Source of the DNA: Treponema sp.
GTDB lineage: Bacteria > Spirochaetota > Spirochaetia > Treponematales > Treponemataceae
DNA length: 64,000 nt
Direction: 5' to 3'
NCBI GenBank assembly: GCA_017963165.1
Contig: JAGCTZ010000053.1
Coordinates: 1-64,000 of the forward strand
Position 1 is the stretch's first letter, and the number at the start of each line of letters is the position of its first letter. Under the pieces are notes generated by a model. It worked only from the letters and a program-made list of their open reading frames with translations, was not told where the DNA came from and ran no database searches. The position numbers and the translations under genes were made by a program. Shown here one piece after another: positions 11,201-23,922 of this stretch.

Positions 11201-11300
11201 TATCTGCTGCAATTGGTGTATACAAAAAGCTAAGGAATATGCACACCGCAACAGCCTTTTTAGAGAAGCATCTGTTTTTTCGATTTTCTTTTCTAAACAT
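8250..11300 (-). CDS. Outer-membrane-like protein with active-type transglutaminase/LapG-like Cys protease domain
   Basis: A 1,016-residue exported protein with a signal peptide ending near residue 32 (PIAA). Residues about 35-215 look like an outer-membrane beta-barrel and 220-330 like an Ig-type domain. A transglutaminase-like fold follows with GGDCDD (Cys403), PGHIFMAFD (His429) and VDDEVW (Asp457/458), the order of a Cys-His-Asp triad as in transglutaminase/LapG-type cysteine proteases. Residues about 640-970 are low complexity (Lys, Ala, Thr, Glu) with repeated TK(V/A)ETK units and two copies of PEPVEGQ encoded by a dispersed DNA element. One membrane helix and a basic tail (KKKKKRDEEKK) close the protein. 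It starts 6 bases after its paralogue and overlaps the giant lipoprotein. Processing of the lipoprotein is plausible but inferred. Confidence 0.8.
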   Translation of the reverse strand: MFRKENRKNRCFSKKAVAVCIFLSFLYTPIAADSEVLVSLFPHFTKPIGSALGMETGIGGGLRVTYRPMEFLNLFVQGDYLSMSMPGIEPISIINGSVGGGYHLNLSDRISLDFNMNIGAYNASSDGSVSGLSAGVAIVFSYKINPIVSVDVGASGTHFAAGSKPLMMMNTAISPGITFNITQMFNSSANIDMKRKSLAPVFPVLYSWYENNSFGEVEIINNEDTAITDVTVSFYLPQYMAQPKECGVIKNINKGESATVDLYSFFNEQILELTEKTDANSFIIVDYACLGQKRSKTFSMDVPIYGRNNMSWDDDRRAAVFVSSKDPAAMQFAKYVTSVVRENLRIDVPINIQYAMGIFETLNEFGLNYVVDPASAFEDNIGTSAIDFLQFPYQTLMYKGGDCDDISILVCSLFETVGVRTAFITIPGHIFMAFDSGLTVEQAEESLRNIADYIIVDDEVWVPLEITLSDEGFYKACRVGAREWNVAATQGKAALYKMSDSWKLYQPISVAGGTTTFAMPESETIAYVFERSMEEWGYAELKPLFVEQQPVRIASIVQEPKREEVLRIESDAVVKEDPLSTNSLLDILAMAENIVAVVPLPVKEEYEEELAEEDDDNPDKLRPYEYAMARMQTDVPLITKDQNGQEIPEEEVKPATPVVKTRAEINAPALREVLPDAIVQPASSKAAATSVSVTELTSELAALLDEPALTPAKKTTPVTAETKVTKVETKAAATETKTAVKVETTVAAVAETKVGVPEPVEGQKATASTSGASTSSATADRTTTAVRTATTERSAKTEITAESQLEVDPALAVAKATTVVTETKPAATEPVTVAVAEPKPVETKTNTVTKAETKSAAKEAKKAAKAEAKKAAKAEAAAKKAAKEEAKKTAKAETKPVETKTNTVTKVETKTAETETKTVTKAETKTAAKAETKTAVKVETKAATVAETKVGIPEPVEGQTVVVSTEPATLEQAEAETYSGKKSHAAAIALSVTAVTAAAGIIVYSKKKKKRDEEKK

Positions 11301-11306
11301 GCTTTT

Positions 11307-13232
11307 CTATTCCTCTAATTCTGTTTCGATTTTTGCAAGGTTCTTCTGAGCTGTTTCATTGTCAGGATCGAGCGTAAGAACCTGTTCATACCATGCCTTT
11401 GCCAATTTATATTTTTTCAAAAGTGAGTAAATACTTCCAAGGTTATTCATAGCAGATACAGAACCCATCTTTGCAGAGATTTCGTAAACAGCCTCTGCCT
11501 TGTCATAGATTCCTGCACGAACATAAAGAAGACCAAGTTTGTTACACAGATTGACTGAAACACCTTCTTCTTTAATCTGAGCCTGAAGCTCTGCCATCTG
11601 AGGACCAAGCTCCTGTTCAATATAGCCTTCGATATCTGCTTCGGCTGCATTATAAAGCTCGCGTTCTGTCGGGAGCTTTGTAGAACTTTCGCCGGAAGAG
11701 AAACCAGATGGAGGATAAGAAAGCCATGCTTCTGTAAGAACGATAAAGTCAACATCTTCTTCTGCTTCAATGGCTGCCATAATTTTGTCTGCACCATCAA
11801 CCCAGCTTGTCATAAAGCCCTGGCTTATAGAAGACATAGAAAGTGGAATCCATACATGGTCATCAACTACAAGAATATGTTCTTCGCCGTTGAACAGGCT
11901 GAGCAAAGAAGAATCGGCTTCGCCAAGATCAATTGCTACTATAAAATCATCCTCAAGCGGAATATAGGCAGCTTCAATACCTACAGATTCAAGCAGAGAC
12001 ATAAGAAGGATTGCAACATCGTCCTTATCACCCGATCTGTACGAAAGTGTCTGATATGGATACTGAACATAATCAAGGAATGAAGAATCAAGGTGAGCTG
12101 AATTATATGGAGTGTCTGAGTTTTCTTCACAGATAATTCCACAGCTGCGCAAACCTTCAAGAATATACATTGCAAACTGCATGTTTTTATTCAAGCCCGA
12201 GCGGGCATAGTTTCTTGCAACACCTACAAAGTATTTAGAAAGCTCAAGAACTTCCTGAGAGTTTGTAGAAACAAAGCTGGAAATAATTGCAGGGTCAAAC
12301 CATCGAACTGTGTTTCTGTTATAAACAGGAACTGTTGCCTGAATTACAGAAACTCTTTCGTCACCCAAAAGCTCGTATTCAATTACAATTTCACCCGAAA
12401 TCTTACCTGCTTCCGAGAAGCGCAGAACTTTATCTGTAAAGTCGGCATAAAGAGGAACTTCTTCTGTTCTGTTTCTCTTAATCATCTTTATAGTTCCACA
12501 CTCCTGCTCCGAAGCTGTATAGCCTTCTGCACGGAATTTAACAACTACATTTCTGATTTCTGCAGATTCGCTATTGTGAATTGTAATTGTTCCAATAGGG
12601 TTATCTTTATAAATCGTATAAACAAGAGGGAATACGCTTTCGTCATATTCAACTGTGGCGTCTACCATTCCCGAAGCCTTTTCTGTATTTACCTTAAAGG
12701 TAAGACCAACTCCAACTGTAAGGCCTGCAGCACCCGGATGACCAAAATATGAATCATACTGGCAGTCGAACCATGAAGCATTCAAGCCTACAGAAAACCT
12801 TGTATTAACTCTAAAATTTACATCACCAAAAAAGCGATACCATGGAGCATAATGAGATGCTCCATTTGTAAAGCTTCCATAAGCACCAAAAGCAAAACCT
12901 GCACCAAGTTCAAGTCTAGACAAAGGGAAAATATACACACTTGTCTGAACTCCAACCGGAACAATAAAAATGGCCGGGTCTACACCACTTGCAAGCTTTT
13001 TGGAATTATTTTTTGGAAGCGCAATAAAACCGAATTCCGGACCAACACTCAGGAAATCAAAAAGCGTAATTCCTGCGTCGGCAAATGCACCACCACCTGC
13101 AACTTCATACTTTTGGTTTCCACTGGAAAGAAAAGGAAACATTGCTGTTGGCGTGATTTTAAAAGAAAATTCGTACGCAAAACTAGAGACACTAATAAAC
13201 AAACAACTTAAAAATATTAATACTTTTTTCAT
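11307..13232 (-). CDS. Paralogue with inactive transglutaminase-like domain and C-terminal TPRs
   Basis: An exported protein of 641 residues. I place the start at the ATG at 13232 because a typical signal peptide (MKKVLIFL...SSFA) begins there and AAGGGTG precedes it; the longer open frame upstream to 13355 overlaps the promoter. Domain order matches the next gene: barrel-like N-terminus, Ig-like segment and transglutaminase-like fold. The motif is SGDKDD where the paralogue has GGDCDD, and Asp replaces the His, so the protease centre is lost. The C-terminus instead carries two or three TPR repeats (LGLLYVRAGIYDKAE, NLGSIYSLLKKYKLA). It is first in the operon with the active paralogue and the giant lipoprotein. 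A scaffold or regulator of the partner is likely, by inference. Confidence 0.8.
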   Translation of the reverse strand: MKKVLIFLSCLFISVSSFAYEFSFKITPTAMFPFLSSGNQKYEVAGGGAFADAGITLFDFLSVGPEFGFIALPKNNSKKLASGVDPAIFIVPVGVQTSVYIFPLSRLELGAGFAFGAYGSFTNGASHYAPWYRFFGDVNFRVNTRFSVGLNASWFDCQYDSYFGHPGAAGLTVGVGLTFKVNTEKASGMVDATVEYDESVFPLVYTIYKDNPIGTITIHNSESAEIRNVVVKFRAEGYTASEQECGTIKMIKRNRTEEVPLYADFTDKVLRFSEAGKISGEIVIEYELLGDERVSVIQATVPVYNRNTVRWFDPAIISSFVSTNSQEVLELSKYFVGVARNYARSGLNKNMQFAMYILEGLRSCGIICEENSDTPYNSAHLDSSFLDYVQYPYQTLSYRSGDKDDVAILLMSLLESVGIEAAYIPLEDDFIVAIDLGEADSSLLSLFNGEEHILVVDDHVWIPLSMSSISQGFMTSWVDGADKIMAAIEAEEDVDFIVLTEAWLSYPPSGFSSGESSTKLPTERELYNAAEADIEGYIEQELGPQMAELQAQIKEEGVSVNLCNKLGLLYVRAGIYDKAEAVYEISAKMGSVSAMNNLGSIYSLLKKYKLAKAWYEQVLTLDPDNETAQKNLAKIETELEE

Positions 13233-13326
13233 AACACCCTTAAGAGGGAGAAAACTCTTCCCATTTTCTACTATAGTTATTATCGGCAAAAGAAACCCCC
13301 AACAACAATAATAGCCAATCCGTCCT

Positions 13327-13355
13327 ATTATATAATAGTTTAGAATGTCAGTCAA
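13327..13355 (-). promoter_or_regulatory. Sigma-70-type promoter of the giant-lipoprotein operon
   Basis: On the minus strand TTGACT (13355-13350) and TATAAT (13332-13327) are separated by exactly 17 bases. Transcription should start near 13320, leaving a leader of about 88 bases before the start codon at 13232. Confidence 0.7.
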
Positions 13356-13429
13356 TAATCTACGCTTTTAGTGGGGAAACAAAACTGGGCAAATGCATTA
13401 TAATCTTTACTGTAAGAATAATTAAAAAA

Positions 13430-13580
13430 ATGCGGAGCAAGGGGGCTGGTTTTGTGGAGCGTTGAACGCGGGAAGTGCAGGGCTGCCGCAGGCAGGTCTG
13501 CACTTCGGAATAATTTCCTATCCGCGTTCTCGGCGGAACAAAAACAGAACCCTTGCGGGAGCATTTTTTCATAATTGATA
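13430..13580. repeat. Dispersed intergenic palindromic module, copy 1
   Basis: The gap between the minus-strand operon promoter and the chemoreceptor holds no convincing gene. It contains a GC-richer block whose part at 13487-13533 (core TTCCTATCCGCGTTCTCGGC) reappears inverted at about 58518-58566, with a second matching end (GCGGGAGCATTTTT) at about 13554. The block includes small inverted repeats such as CTGCCGCAGGCAG. Reading frames through it are by-products of the repeat. Confidence 0.75.
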
Positions 13581-13741
13581 CTTTGAGGTTTATAATACTT
13601 TTGCCCTGGAGCCCGGAAATTCATTTTTTCTTGCTTTTTTGGAAAAACTCGTAGATAATAAATATATTATCTTTTAAAAAAGTTCTATTCCTAAAAATGT
13701 TTAACTAGATATTATGTATTTTATGATGATTAGGAGTATAT

Positions 13742-15916
13742 ATGGCAAAAGAACTTGATCGCTTTGAGGAAAATCCCAGGAAAAATGTTTCCCTTAGAAC
13801 AAAGCTTATCGGTATGATTGTTGGTGCCAACATTATTGGTATTGTTTTAACGGGTTTAATTTCACTTAAAATCTTTAATGACGGACTTCTCCGTAATGCC
13901 GAAACAGACATCAACAATACTTCGAATGGTATTAATTATATTCTTGAAGACTGGCTTGATAATCTTTATAGATATGCAAATATGCTGTCTATGGAACCTT
14001 CTTCAAAGAATTTTTTCACTGTTCCACGACAGGTTCTGCCTAACATTGTTCCAGATATAAGTTTTCAGGGTAATCCTAGTGGAGCGACTATTCCTGACAC
14101 AGGTAACAAGCTTGATGCTTTTCTTGCTAACATTGCAACACGTTCCGGACTTGATCAGCTTGCATTTATAGACAAAACAGGCTATATCCTTGGTGGATAT
14201 GGTATTACTTCAAATGTACAGCTTTCAAATCCTATAATCACAAAGGCTTTGCGGGGCGCACCAAACTATACTTATGATGAGTTTGGAGATATAAAATATG
14301 GAATTATTGCAGCCATTCCTGTTAGAGAAGGCCCGGATGTTATTGGTGTTGTTGTAGCAGGTTATGAGCTTGCCGATGGTGGAGAAGATGCTTATACAAC
14401 TGTTGTAAACGAAAACTATGGTGTTGAATGTACCGTATTTAAGGGTAAAACACGTGTTGCCACAACACTTGGTCCACATATGGTTGGAACAGAGCTCGAC
14501 AATCCTGATATTGTACGTCAGGTTCTAAAAGAAGGCATACAGTATCAGGGAATGAACACAATTAATGGAAAAGAATACTATTCCAATTACACCCCTATCG
14601 TAAGCGAAGACGGAACCATTACAGGTATGACCTTTGTAGCTAAATCAATGGAAGTAATTGAAGAAGTAAGAAGAATTACCATCATAAATGTTATTCCTAT
14701 AGCAATTGTTCTTATTATTGTTCTTACAATTACAGGCTTTATCTTTGTTCACTGGATTATGGGTCGTATTAAAAACGTTTCGAACTTCCTTGGAGAGCTT
14801 TCTAAGGGTGATGCAGACTTAAGTAAACGCTGTGCCCTTTATGTTCGTGATGAAATTGGTACTCTTGTAATAAATTTTGACGTATTTATGGATAAATTGC
14901 AGGAAATGATAAAGAATCTTAAAGATTCTAAGCAGGAACTTGGTACCAGTGGTGATTATCTTTCTTCCGGTACACAGGATACAGCAAGTTCTATTACTCA
15001 GATTATTGCAACTATCGATAGTATTCACAATCAGATTTCAAATCAGACAAAAACTGTTGGTTCTACAAGCGGTTCTATGCGTCAGATTTCAAATTCTATT
15101 ACAGAACTTGATGGCCTGATTGAAGATCAGTCTGCAAGCGTTACTCAGGCTAGTGCTGCCGTAGAAGAAATGATTGGTAACATCAATTCTGTAAAGCATT
15201 CTGTAGAAATGATGTCCGGTTCGTTCAAAAACCTTCAGTCTGATGCAGAAACAGGATTTACTAAGCAGAATTCTGTAAACGACCAGATTAAGCAGATTGA
15301 AAGTCAGTCTGAAATGCTTCAGGAAGCAAACGCTGCTATTTCGGCAATTGCAGAACAGACTAACCTTCTTGCTATGAATGCGGCAATCGAAGCTGCTCAC
15401 GCCGGTGAAGCCGGAAAGGGCTTTGCTGTAGTTGCTGATGAAATCCGTAAGCTTTCAGAAACTTCTTCGGAACAGTCAAACAAGATTGGAGAACAGCTGC
15501 TTAATATTCAGACTTCTATTGTTTCTGTTGCAAATGCTTCTAACGATGCTAGTGATGCATTCTCTAACGTTGCTTCACAACTTAAGAATACAGATGAACT
15601 CGTTCTTCATATTCAATCTGCAATGGAAGAACAAGATGAAGGTTCTAAGCAGATTATGGATGCTCTTACACATCTTAACAATTCTACTGTTGAAGTACGT
15701 AATTCTTCACACGAAATGCTCACTCGTAACTCGCAGATTGTACAGGAAATGGAAAATCTTTACGAATCTACAAAGCAGATGAACTCAAGCATGGAAGAAA
15801 TGGCTGTTGGTGCACGCAAGATTAACGAAACCGGTGCTACATTAAGCGAGATTTCTTCACAAGTTAAAGATTCCATTTCTAAGATTGGCGATCAGGTAGA
15901 CTTATTTAAAGTTTAA
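13742..15916 (+). CDS. Methyl-accepting chemotaxis protein
   Basis: A 724-residue transmembrane chemoreceptor. A membrane helix at about 21-46 is followed by a periplasmic sensor domain of Cache type (about 47-310), a second helix at about 313-338, a HAMP linker (about 339-392) and a long coiled-coil signalling domain. The conserved hairpin tip, with [20 protein letters not shown] and [16 protein letters not shown], lies at about 537-572 and contacts CheA/CheW in this family. The start has an upstream TTAGGAG. It stands alone between two repeat-bearing gaps, and no che genes are adjacent. The ligand cannot be read from the sequence. Confidence 0.95.
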   Translation: MAKELDRFEENPRKNVSLRTKLIGMIVGANIIGIVLTGLISLKIFNDGLLRNAETDINNTSNGINYILEDWLDNLYRYANMLSMEPSSKNFFTVPRQVLPNIVPDISFQGNPSGATIPDTGNKLDAFLANIATRSGLDQLAFIDKTGYILGGYGITSNVQLSNPIITKALRGAPNYTYDEFGDIKYGIIAAIPVREGPDVIGVVVAGYELADGGEDAYTTVVNENYGVECTVFKGKTRVATTLGPHMVGTELDNPDIVRQVLKEGIQYQGMNTINGKEYYSNYTPIVSEDGTITGMTFVAKSMEVIEEVRRITIINVIPIAIVLIIVLTITGFIFVHWIMGRIKNVSNFLGELSKGDADLSKRCALYVRDEIGTLVINFDVFMDKLQEMIKNLKDSKQELGTSGDYLSSGTQDTASSITQIIATIDSIHNQISNQTKTVGSTSGSMRQISNSITELDGLIEDQSASVTQASAAVEEMIGNINSVKHSVEMMSGSFKNLQSDAETGFTKQNSVNDQIKQIESQSEMLQEANAAISAIAEQTNLLAMNAAIEAAHAGEAGKGFAVVADEIRKLSETSSEQSNKIGEQLLNIQTSIVSVANASNDASDAFSNVASQLKNTDELVLHIQSAMEEQDEGSKQIMDALTHLNNSTVEVRNSSHEMLTRNSQIVQEMENLYESTKQMNSSMEEMAVGARKINETGATLSEISSQVKDSISKIGDQVDLFKV

Positions 15917-15942
15917 TTGGAATTGCGGTCAAAGCGATTAAA

Positions 15943-19274
<3,332 letters not shown>

Positions 19275-19315
19275 TTGTTTTATTAATAAAATGCTTTACA
19301 TCATTGGAGGAGATT

Positions 19316-19861
19316 ATGAAAAACATTGTAAAGAAAATCTTAGCCACAGGAATTTTTGCTATTCTTTGTGCCGGAACAGGAGCCTTTGCTTCGGGACTTG
19401 ATAACAACAACGCAATCGGTATTTATGGAATTGGTTCAGAAATAGGTGTCGGCGGAATTCAATACGAACGAAGATTCTCCGATTTATTCAGTACAAAATT
19501 TGGAGTTTTTGCATTCTATAACGAAGATTCTTATTCTGACCCATACAACATGAACGTAACAGTTGAAACAGACTTTACACTTTTTGAAAGTGACTGGAAA
19601 GACAAAATCTGTTCACGACTTTTTGCTTATGGTCTTGTTGGATATACAGGAAGGCTGGAACGCTCTTATGAGTACATGGAACCAGAATCAAAGAGAATTG
19701 AAAAAATGCATAATAATGCAGTTGCAAGTCTTGGCTTTGGCTTTGACTTTATTTTCTTTGAGCATCTTTCTGTTCCGGTTCAATTTGGATTTATGGGAAC
19801 CTTCCCCGATGATCCACAGGTAAGCTTCTGTGGCGGTATTGGTATAAGATACAGCTGGTAA
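19316..19861 (+). CDS. Small outer-membrane beta-barrel protein
   Basis: A 181-residue exported protein. The ATG at 19316 is chosen because GGAGGAG sits just before it and a signal peptide follows (MKNIVKKILATG...GAFA). The mature part alternates Gly/aromatic strands (GIYGIGSEIGVGGIQYERRF, FCGGIGIRYSW) and ends in an aromatic residue, as outer-membrane barrels often do. No family name is certain. The gene lies 41 bases after lacZ, and a double hairpin terminator follows it. Confidence 0.75.
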   Translation: MKNIVKKILATGIFAILCAGTGAFASGLDNNNAIGIYGIGSEIGVGGIQYERRFSDLFSTKFGVFAFYNEDSYSDPYNMNVTVETDFTLFESDWKDKICSRLFAYGLVGYTGRLERSYEYMEPESKRIEKMHNNAVASLGFGFDFIFFEHLSVPVQFGFMGTFPDDPQVSFCGGIGIRYSW

Positions 19862-19866
19862 AAAAA

Positions 19867-19925
19867 GTCGGGCTTCAAAGCCCGACGATAACTGTCATCC
19901 TCGGGTTTGACCCGAGGATTTTTTT
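19867..19925. terminator. Double-hairpin bidirectional terminator
   Basis: Two perfect hairpins, GTCGGGCT/AGCCCGAC (19867-19886) and CCTCGGGT/ACCCGAGG (19899-19917), are followed by a T-run. They sit between convergent genes. The second resembles a hairpin at 44033-44055, so this is also a dispersed repeat family with a GTCAT(C/T)C flank. Confidence 0.8.
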
Positions 19926-21664
19926 TATTTCTTATAGATTCGTTTAACCTTTTTTGTTGTTGTCATTTCAAGAGGTTCCGGAAGGATTGTAACCTTTGAA
20001 ATACGCTGGTAAGTAAGCAGGTTTTTATTTACAACTTCAACTATTGCAGAAACTTCTTTATGAATCTTTTCGGCATTAGCAGGATCATTTCTGTTTACAC
20101 CAAGTCTTGTCATCATTCCGTCAGAAGGATAAACAAGTGCTTCTATTTCTTCACCTGCATCCTGACCTTCCGGAATATATCCCTGAACTGTAATCTGCTC
20201 AAGTTCATCATAAAGCTGGAAGGCATTTTCAATTTCTTCCGGATAAACGTTCTTTCCACCGGCAGTTACAATCATATTTTTTGCGCGGCCCGAAAGCATT
20301 ACATATCCTTCGTTATCAATCCAGCCAAGGTCACCAGTCTTAAACCATCCGTCACCTGTAAAGGTAGCAGCTGTTTCTTCAGGCATATTGTAATAGCCCT
20401 TCATAATCATAGGGCCCCTTACACAAAGCTCGCCTACACCGTTTTCGTCGGCATCAATAACTTTAAATTCTACTTCGCGCAGATTTTTTCCGACACTTTC
20501 AATCTTAAAGGCATAAACCGGATTTAGTGCAATAATTGGAGAAGTTTCTGTAAGACCATAACCCTGAACAAAGTCAATTCCAAGCTCGTTGTAAGCCTTG
20601 AAAACACTTGGAGCAAGAGGGCCACCACCACAAATTGCAATACGAAGAGTATAAATGTTAGCCTTCTTTAGTACAGACTTAAACAGGAATTTTCCAGGAT
20701 TGCAGTTTGTTGCCTTTTTGATTATATAAGAAAGTCCCATAAGGAATTTGATTATTCCATAAACAAAGGCACCCTTTTCTTTGATTCCCTTCATGATTCC
20801 TGCAAGCAGCTTGTTGAACAGGAGAGGAACACCAAGAAGCATTGTAATCGTTCCTTCGCGAAGCTCCTTCATCATGCGGCTTACGGCCATTGTTTTTCCA
20901 AAAACAATTTCGGCACCAACACCAATTGCTTCAAGGAATACAGCTGTCATTGTATATGCGTGATGAATAGGAAGAAGTGCATAGAAAACATCTGTTGAAT
21001 AAATGTTCATATTTGTCTGTGCAAGATAAACATCACTTACAAGATTTTTATGAGTAAGCATTACACCCTTTGGAACACCTGTTGTACCGCTTGTAAACAA
21101 AATTGCGGCAAGATCATCTTCTGTAGGGTATGTAATTTCCGGTGTTTCTGTTGTCGAAAGATTATAAACGTAAGTATCTGCGTGATCAGAAGAAAGTGAA
21201 TAAACTCCAAAATCACATTTTTTTTCTTTGAAATAGTTGTATTTTTCTGCATCAACAAAGAAGAATTTTGGCTTTGCTGTATTCAAAAGATTTTCGGTTT
21301 CTTCATTATGTAGACCGTAATCAATAGGACAAATTGTAGCACCAGCATAGAAAGCAGAAAGATAAACAACTGCCCATTCAGGAGAGTTTTTACCTGAAAC
21401 AGCAACACGGTCACCATATTTTACACCATTAGCAGCAAGCCAGTTTGCTAATGCAACAATTTTTTCTTTTGCCTGTGCATAGGTAAGCGTATTTCTTGAG
21501 CCACCAGGTCCATCAAAATCGGTAAAACAATTGTTGTTCGGATATTTTGTCGAAATAATATCGAACACTTCCTTTAATGTCGGCCAAGAACCGTTGAAAT
21601 CCTTTCCCCTGTGCTCCTCCAGCCAGGCAGTAGGATCGGTCTGTTTCATGTTAATAGATGCCAT
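19925..21664 (-). CDS. AMP-dependent acyl-CoA synthetase/ligase (FadD-like)
   Basis: A 579-residue adenylate-forming enzyme that activates a carboxylic acid with ATP and joins it to CoA, probably a fatty acid. The P-loop motif ILFTSGTTGVPKG lies near residue 190, the A5 motif QGYGLTETSP near 362, the hinge KTGDLGWID near 442, and the catalytic C-terminal lysine region (TTTKKVKR) at the end. Length is normal. The start is preceded by AGGAAGGA. It follows the EAL gene on the same strand after 78 bases. Chain-length preference cannot be judged. Confidence 0.9.
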   Translation of the reverse strand: MASINMKQTDPTAWLEEHRGKDFNGSWPTLKEVFDIISTKYPNNNCFTDFDGPGGSRNTLTYAQAKEKIVALANWLAANGVKYGDRVAVSGKNSPEWAVVYLSAFYAGATICPIDYGLHNEETENLLNTAKPKFFFVDAEKYNYFKEKKCDFGVYSLSSDHADTYVYNLSTTETPEITYPTEDDLAAILFTSGTTGVPKGVMLTHKNLVSDVYLAQTNMNIYSTDVFYALLPIHHAYTMTAVFLEAIGVGAEIVFGKTMAVSRMMKELREGTITMLLGVPLLFNKLLAGIMKGIKEKGAFVYGIIKFLMGLSYIIKKATNCNPGKFLFKSVLKKANIYTLRIAICGGGPLAPSVFKAYNELGIDFVQGYGLTETSPIIALNPVYAFKIESVGKNLREVEFKVIDADENGVGELCVRGPMIMKGYYNMPEETAATFTGDGWFKTGDLGWIDNEGYVMLSGRAKNMIVTAGGKNVYPEEIENAFQLYDELEQITVQGYIPEGQDAGEEIEALVYPSDGMMTRLGVNRNDPANAEKIHKEVSAIVEVVNKNLLTYQRISKVTILPEPLEMTTTKKVKRIYKK

Positions 21665-21742
21665 TTTTCCTTCCTAATTTATGAATTTGCTATTTTTTTA
21701 TATTATTATGACACTATCTGTGATAATGTCAATGGTAAAATT

Positions 21743-23887
21743 CTATATACCAAATGCCTTTTCTTCAAATTCTTTTATAGGCAGCGGCTTTGCAAAATAG
21801 AAGCCCTGAATCAAATCACAATGCTGGTCGGCAAGGAAATCTACCTGTTCACGGGTTTCAATTCCTTCGGCAACAATCTGCATTCCAAGCTTTTTGGCCA
21901 GTTTAATTGTATCACTTACAATAAGGTCGGCACGCTTTTTGTCATCTATTTCGCGGAAGAATTGTGCATCAAGCTTGATGATATCAAGTGGCAACTCTTT
22001 AAGGGAATTAAGTGAGGAATAACCTGCACCAAAGTCGTCCATTGAAACTTTAAATCCAAAATCCTTTAGTTTTTTAACTGTTCCAAGGAGAGTCTGCTTA
22101 TCATCAAAGAAGGCACTTTCTGTAAGTTCAAGCTCAATATAATCGTGCGGAACCTTAAAGCCGTCAACAATTGAACAAATATGCTCGGCAAGATCTGGAC
22201 GTGAAAAATGGGCTCGCGAAACATTTACAGAAATAGGTACAAGATTTTTTCCTTCTCTAAGCCATTTTGCCTGGAGCTTTGAAATTTCTGTGAGCATAAA
22301 ATCATCAAGCTTAATAATAAAGCCGTTCTTTTCAAAAATAGGAATAAAACGTCCTGGAGAAATAAAGCCGCATTCAGGATGAATCCAGCGGACAAGTGCT
22401 TCGGCTGCAGAAAGCTGTTCTTTTTTTGTAGAATATTTTGGCTGAAGATAAACCTGGAATTCTTTATTTGCCAAAGCCTTTTCCATATCATCTTCTACAC
22501 GACGTTCCCAAACCTGTTCTTCGCGCATTGATTCATCAAACCAGAAAACAGAATTTGTAGGATTTGTATATTTTGAAATTGCAGTTGCGGCATTAGAAAT
22601 TTTCTCTTCGATATTATCAACCTTTGTGATAATACGACACGCACCCACAGAAAAATACAAATGTTGATTTGGACGGCAATCATTAAGAGCCTGGGTAATT
22701 GTCTGCATTCGTATATTAAGCAGCTCTTCGTTATCAAAATGAAGCAGAAGAACAAAATCCGATTTTTCAAGATGTGCAACAAGCTCCTTGCGTTTTCGGG
22801 TGAGCGAAATCAAAAGCTTGTAAAAATCTTCCATAAGATTTTCGCCTTCTTTAATTCCGTAGGCTGTAATGTAGTTACGGTATTTTTCCATTCGCAGATA
22901 AACGATAACATTGCGTCTGCGGCGTCGTTTTATATACTTTGCGGCCTTGAAAAGGAAGTAGTCCTTATTGTTACCACCAGTCACAGGGTCCGTATATATG
23001 ATTTTTTGTATTTTTCGTTTGTTGGCAATTGCTACGATAAGCTTGTAATTTTCATAAATTGAAATAAAGATAAAAGTAATGATAATAATCAACAGTATAA
23101 ACCAGGAACGATCTGAAACAAGCTGCGGGCGTCCGATTTTTTTCTGGATTGCAACATTTACACCATCGTTTCCGGTTTTGTACATAACCCAAATAGTATT
23201 TGTTCCTATTGGAACAGTTGCCCATGGAAAAATATCTTTATCCACAAGAGAGTCATCAAGGAAAATCAATCTAAGATAATTTTTTACAGAATCCATTCCG
23301 TCATTTAAATAAAACGTATTGGAAGAAGTCATCGAGTTTGCCAATTCATATCTTAAAGAAACCGAAGGCTCTGTATCGTCTTCATCTTCATCTTTATTTT
23401 TATTTTCATCCTTTGTAGATGAGGTCTGATACTCTAAAAGCTCATCTTCGTATTCTGCCCCTAAATAATACGGATGGTAGTAAACTCCGTTTTCGTAAAA
23501 TTCTTTCTTTGAAAAAAGATCTAAGAATTTATCTTTGTCCTCTATTTCTGTTCCATACGAAGCAAGAATCGTTTTATTATCATCAATAACGGAAACACCA
23601 CCAATCGATTCAGAATCATATTTTAGGATGTTATTGATTTGTTCTTCTGTTTGTGGGTTGAGCTTGTTTTTAGAAGAATCCCAACCTTCTTCAACATAAC
23701 TAACAATACGTGCGCAGGTTTTTGGAGCAACGCCTACTAAGTCTTGATTTGATGCTACAACTTCTACTGCTAAAAACATTAAAGCAATAAAACCAATTGC
23801 CGCCTCAACAATAAATGCTTCAATAATCTGTGGCCAAATTGATTGCTTTCTTAAGCGTTTAATCTTCTTTTCTCTTTTTTTGCTCAT
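21743..23887 (-). CDS. Membrane c-di-GMP phosphodiesterase with degenerate GGDEF and intact EAL domain
   Basis: A membrane protein of 714 residues: helix near 22-45, an extracytoplasmic sensor region, a second helix near 255-275, a degenerate GGDEF domain (EKSDF in place of GGDEF) and an EAL domain. EAL residues are present: AEALVRW (near 495), ELTES, DDFGAGYSSL, KLD, EGIET and QGFYFAKP, so c-di-GMP hydrolysis is expected. I choose the ATG at 23887 over a TTG at 23905: TATAAT (23899-23894) ends six bases before it and there is no Shine-Dalgarno, which fits a leaderless start. That promoter lies in the end of the AraC gene. Confidence 0.88.
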   Translation of the reverse strand: MSKKREKKIKRLRKQSIWPQIIEAFIVEAAIGFIALMFLAVEVVASNQDLVGVAPKTCARIVSYVEEGWDSSKNKLNPQTEEQINNILKYDSESIGGVSVIDDNKTILASYGTEIEDKDKFLDLFSKKEFYENGVYYHPYYLGAEYEDELLEYQTSSTKDENKNKDEDEDDTEPSVSLRYELANSMTSSNTFYLNDGMDSVKNYLRLIFLDDSLVDKDIFPWATVPIGTNTIWVMYKTGNDGVNVAIQKKIGRPQLVSDRSWFILLIIIITFIFISIYENYKLIVAIANKRKIQKIIYTDPVTGGNNKDYFLFKAAKYIKRRRRRNVIVYLRMEKYRNYITAYGIKEGENLMEDFYKLLISLTRKRKELVAHLEKSDFVLLLHFDNEELLNIRMQTITQALNDCRPNQHLYFSVGACRIITKVDNIEEKISNAATAISKYTNPTNSVFWFDESMREEQVWERRVEDDMEKALANKEFQVYLQPKYSTKKEQLSAAEALVRWIHPECGFISPGRFIPIFEKNGFIIKLDDFMLTEISKLQAKWLREGKNLVPISVNVSRAHFSRPDLAEHICSIVDGFKVPHDYIELELTESAFFDDKQTLLGTVKKLKDFGFKVSMDDFGAGYSSLNSLKELPLDIIKLDAQFFREIDDKKRADLIVSDTIKLAKKLGMQIVAEGIETREQVDFLADQHCDLIQGFYFAKPLPIKEFEEKAFGI

Positions 23888-23893
23888 TACAAT

Positions 23894-23922
23894 ATTATAT
23901 ATCAAGGTTTTGTTTTTTTAAA
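23894..23922 (-). promoter_or_regulatory. Promoter giving a leaderless EAL mRNA
   Basis: TTTAAA (23922-23917), 17 bases, TATAAT (23899-23894), then six bases to the ATG at 23887. The -35 hexamer is weak. Confidence 0.5.

Noticed and set aside
13352..13624. A 90-codon minus-strand frame upstream of the giant-lipoprotein operon
   Set aside because: It runs through the dispersed repeat and over the promoter and has no ribosome site.
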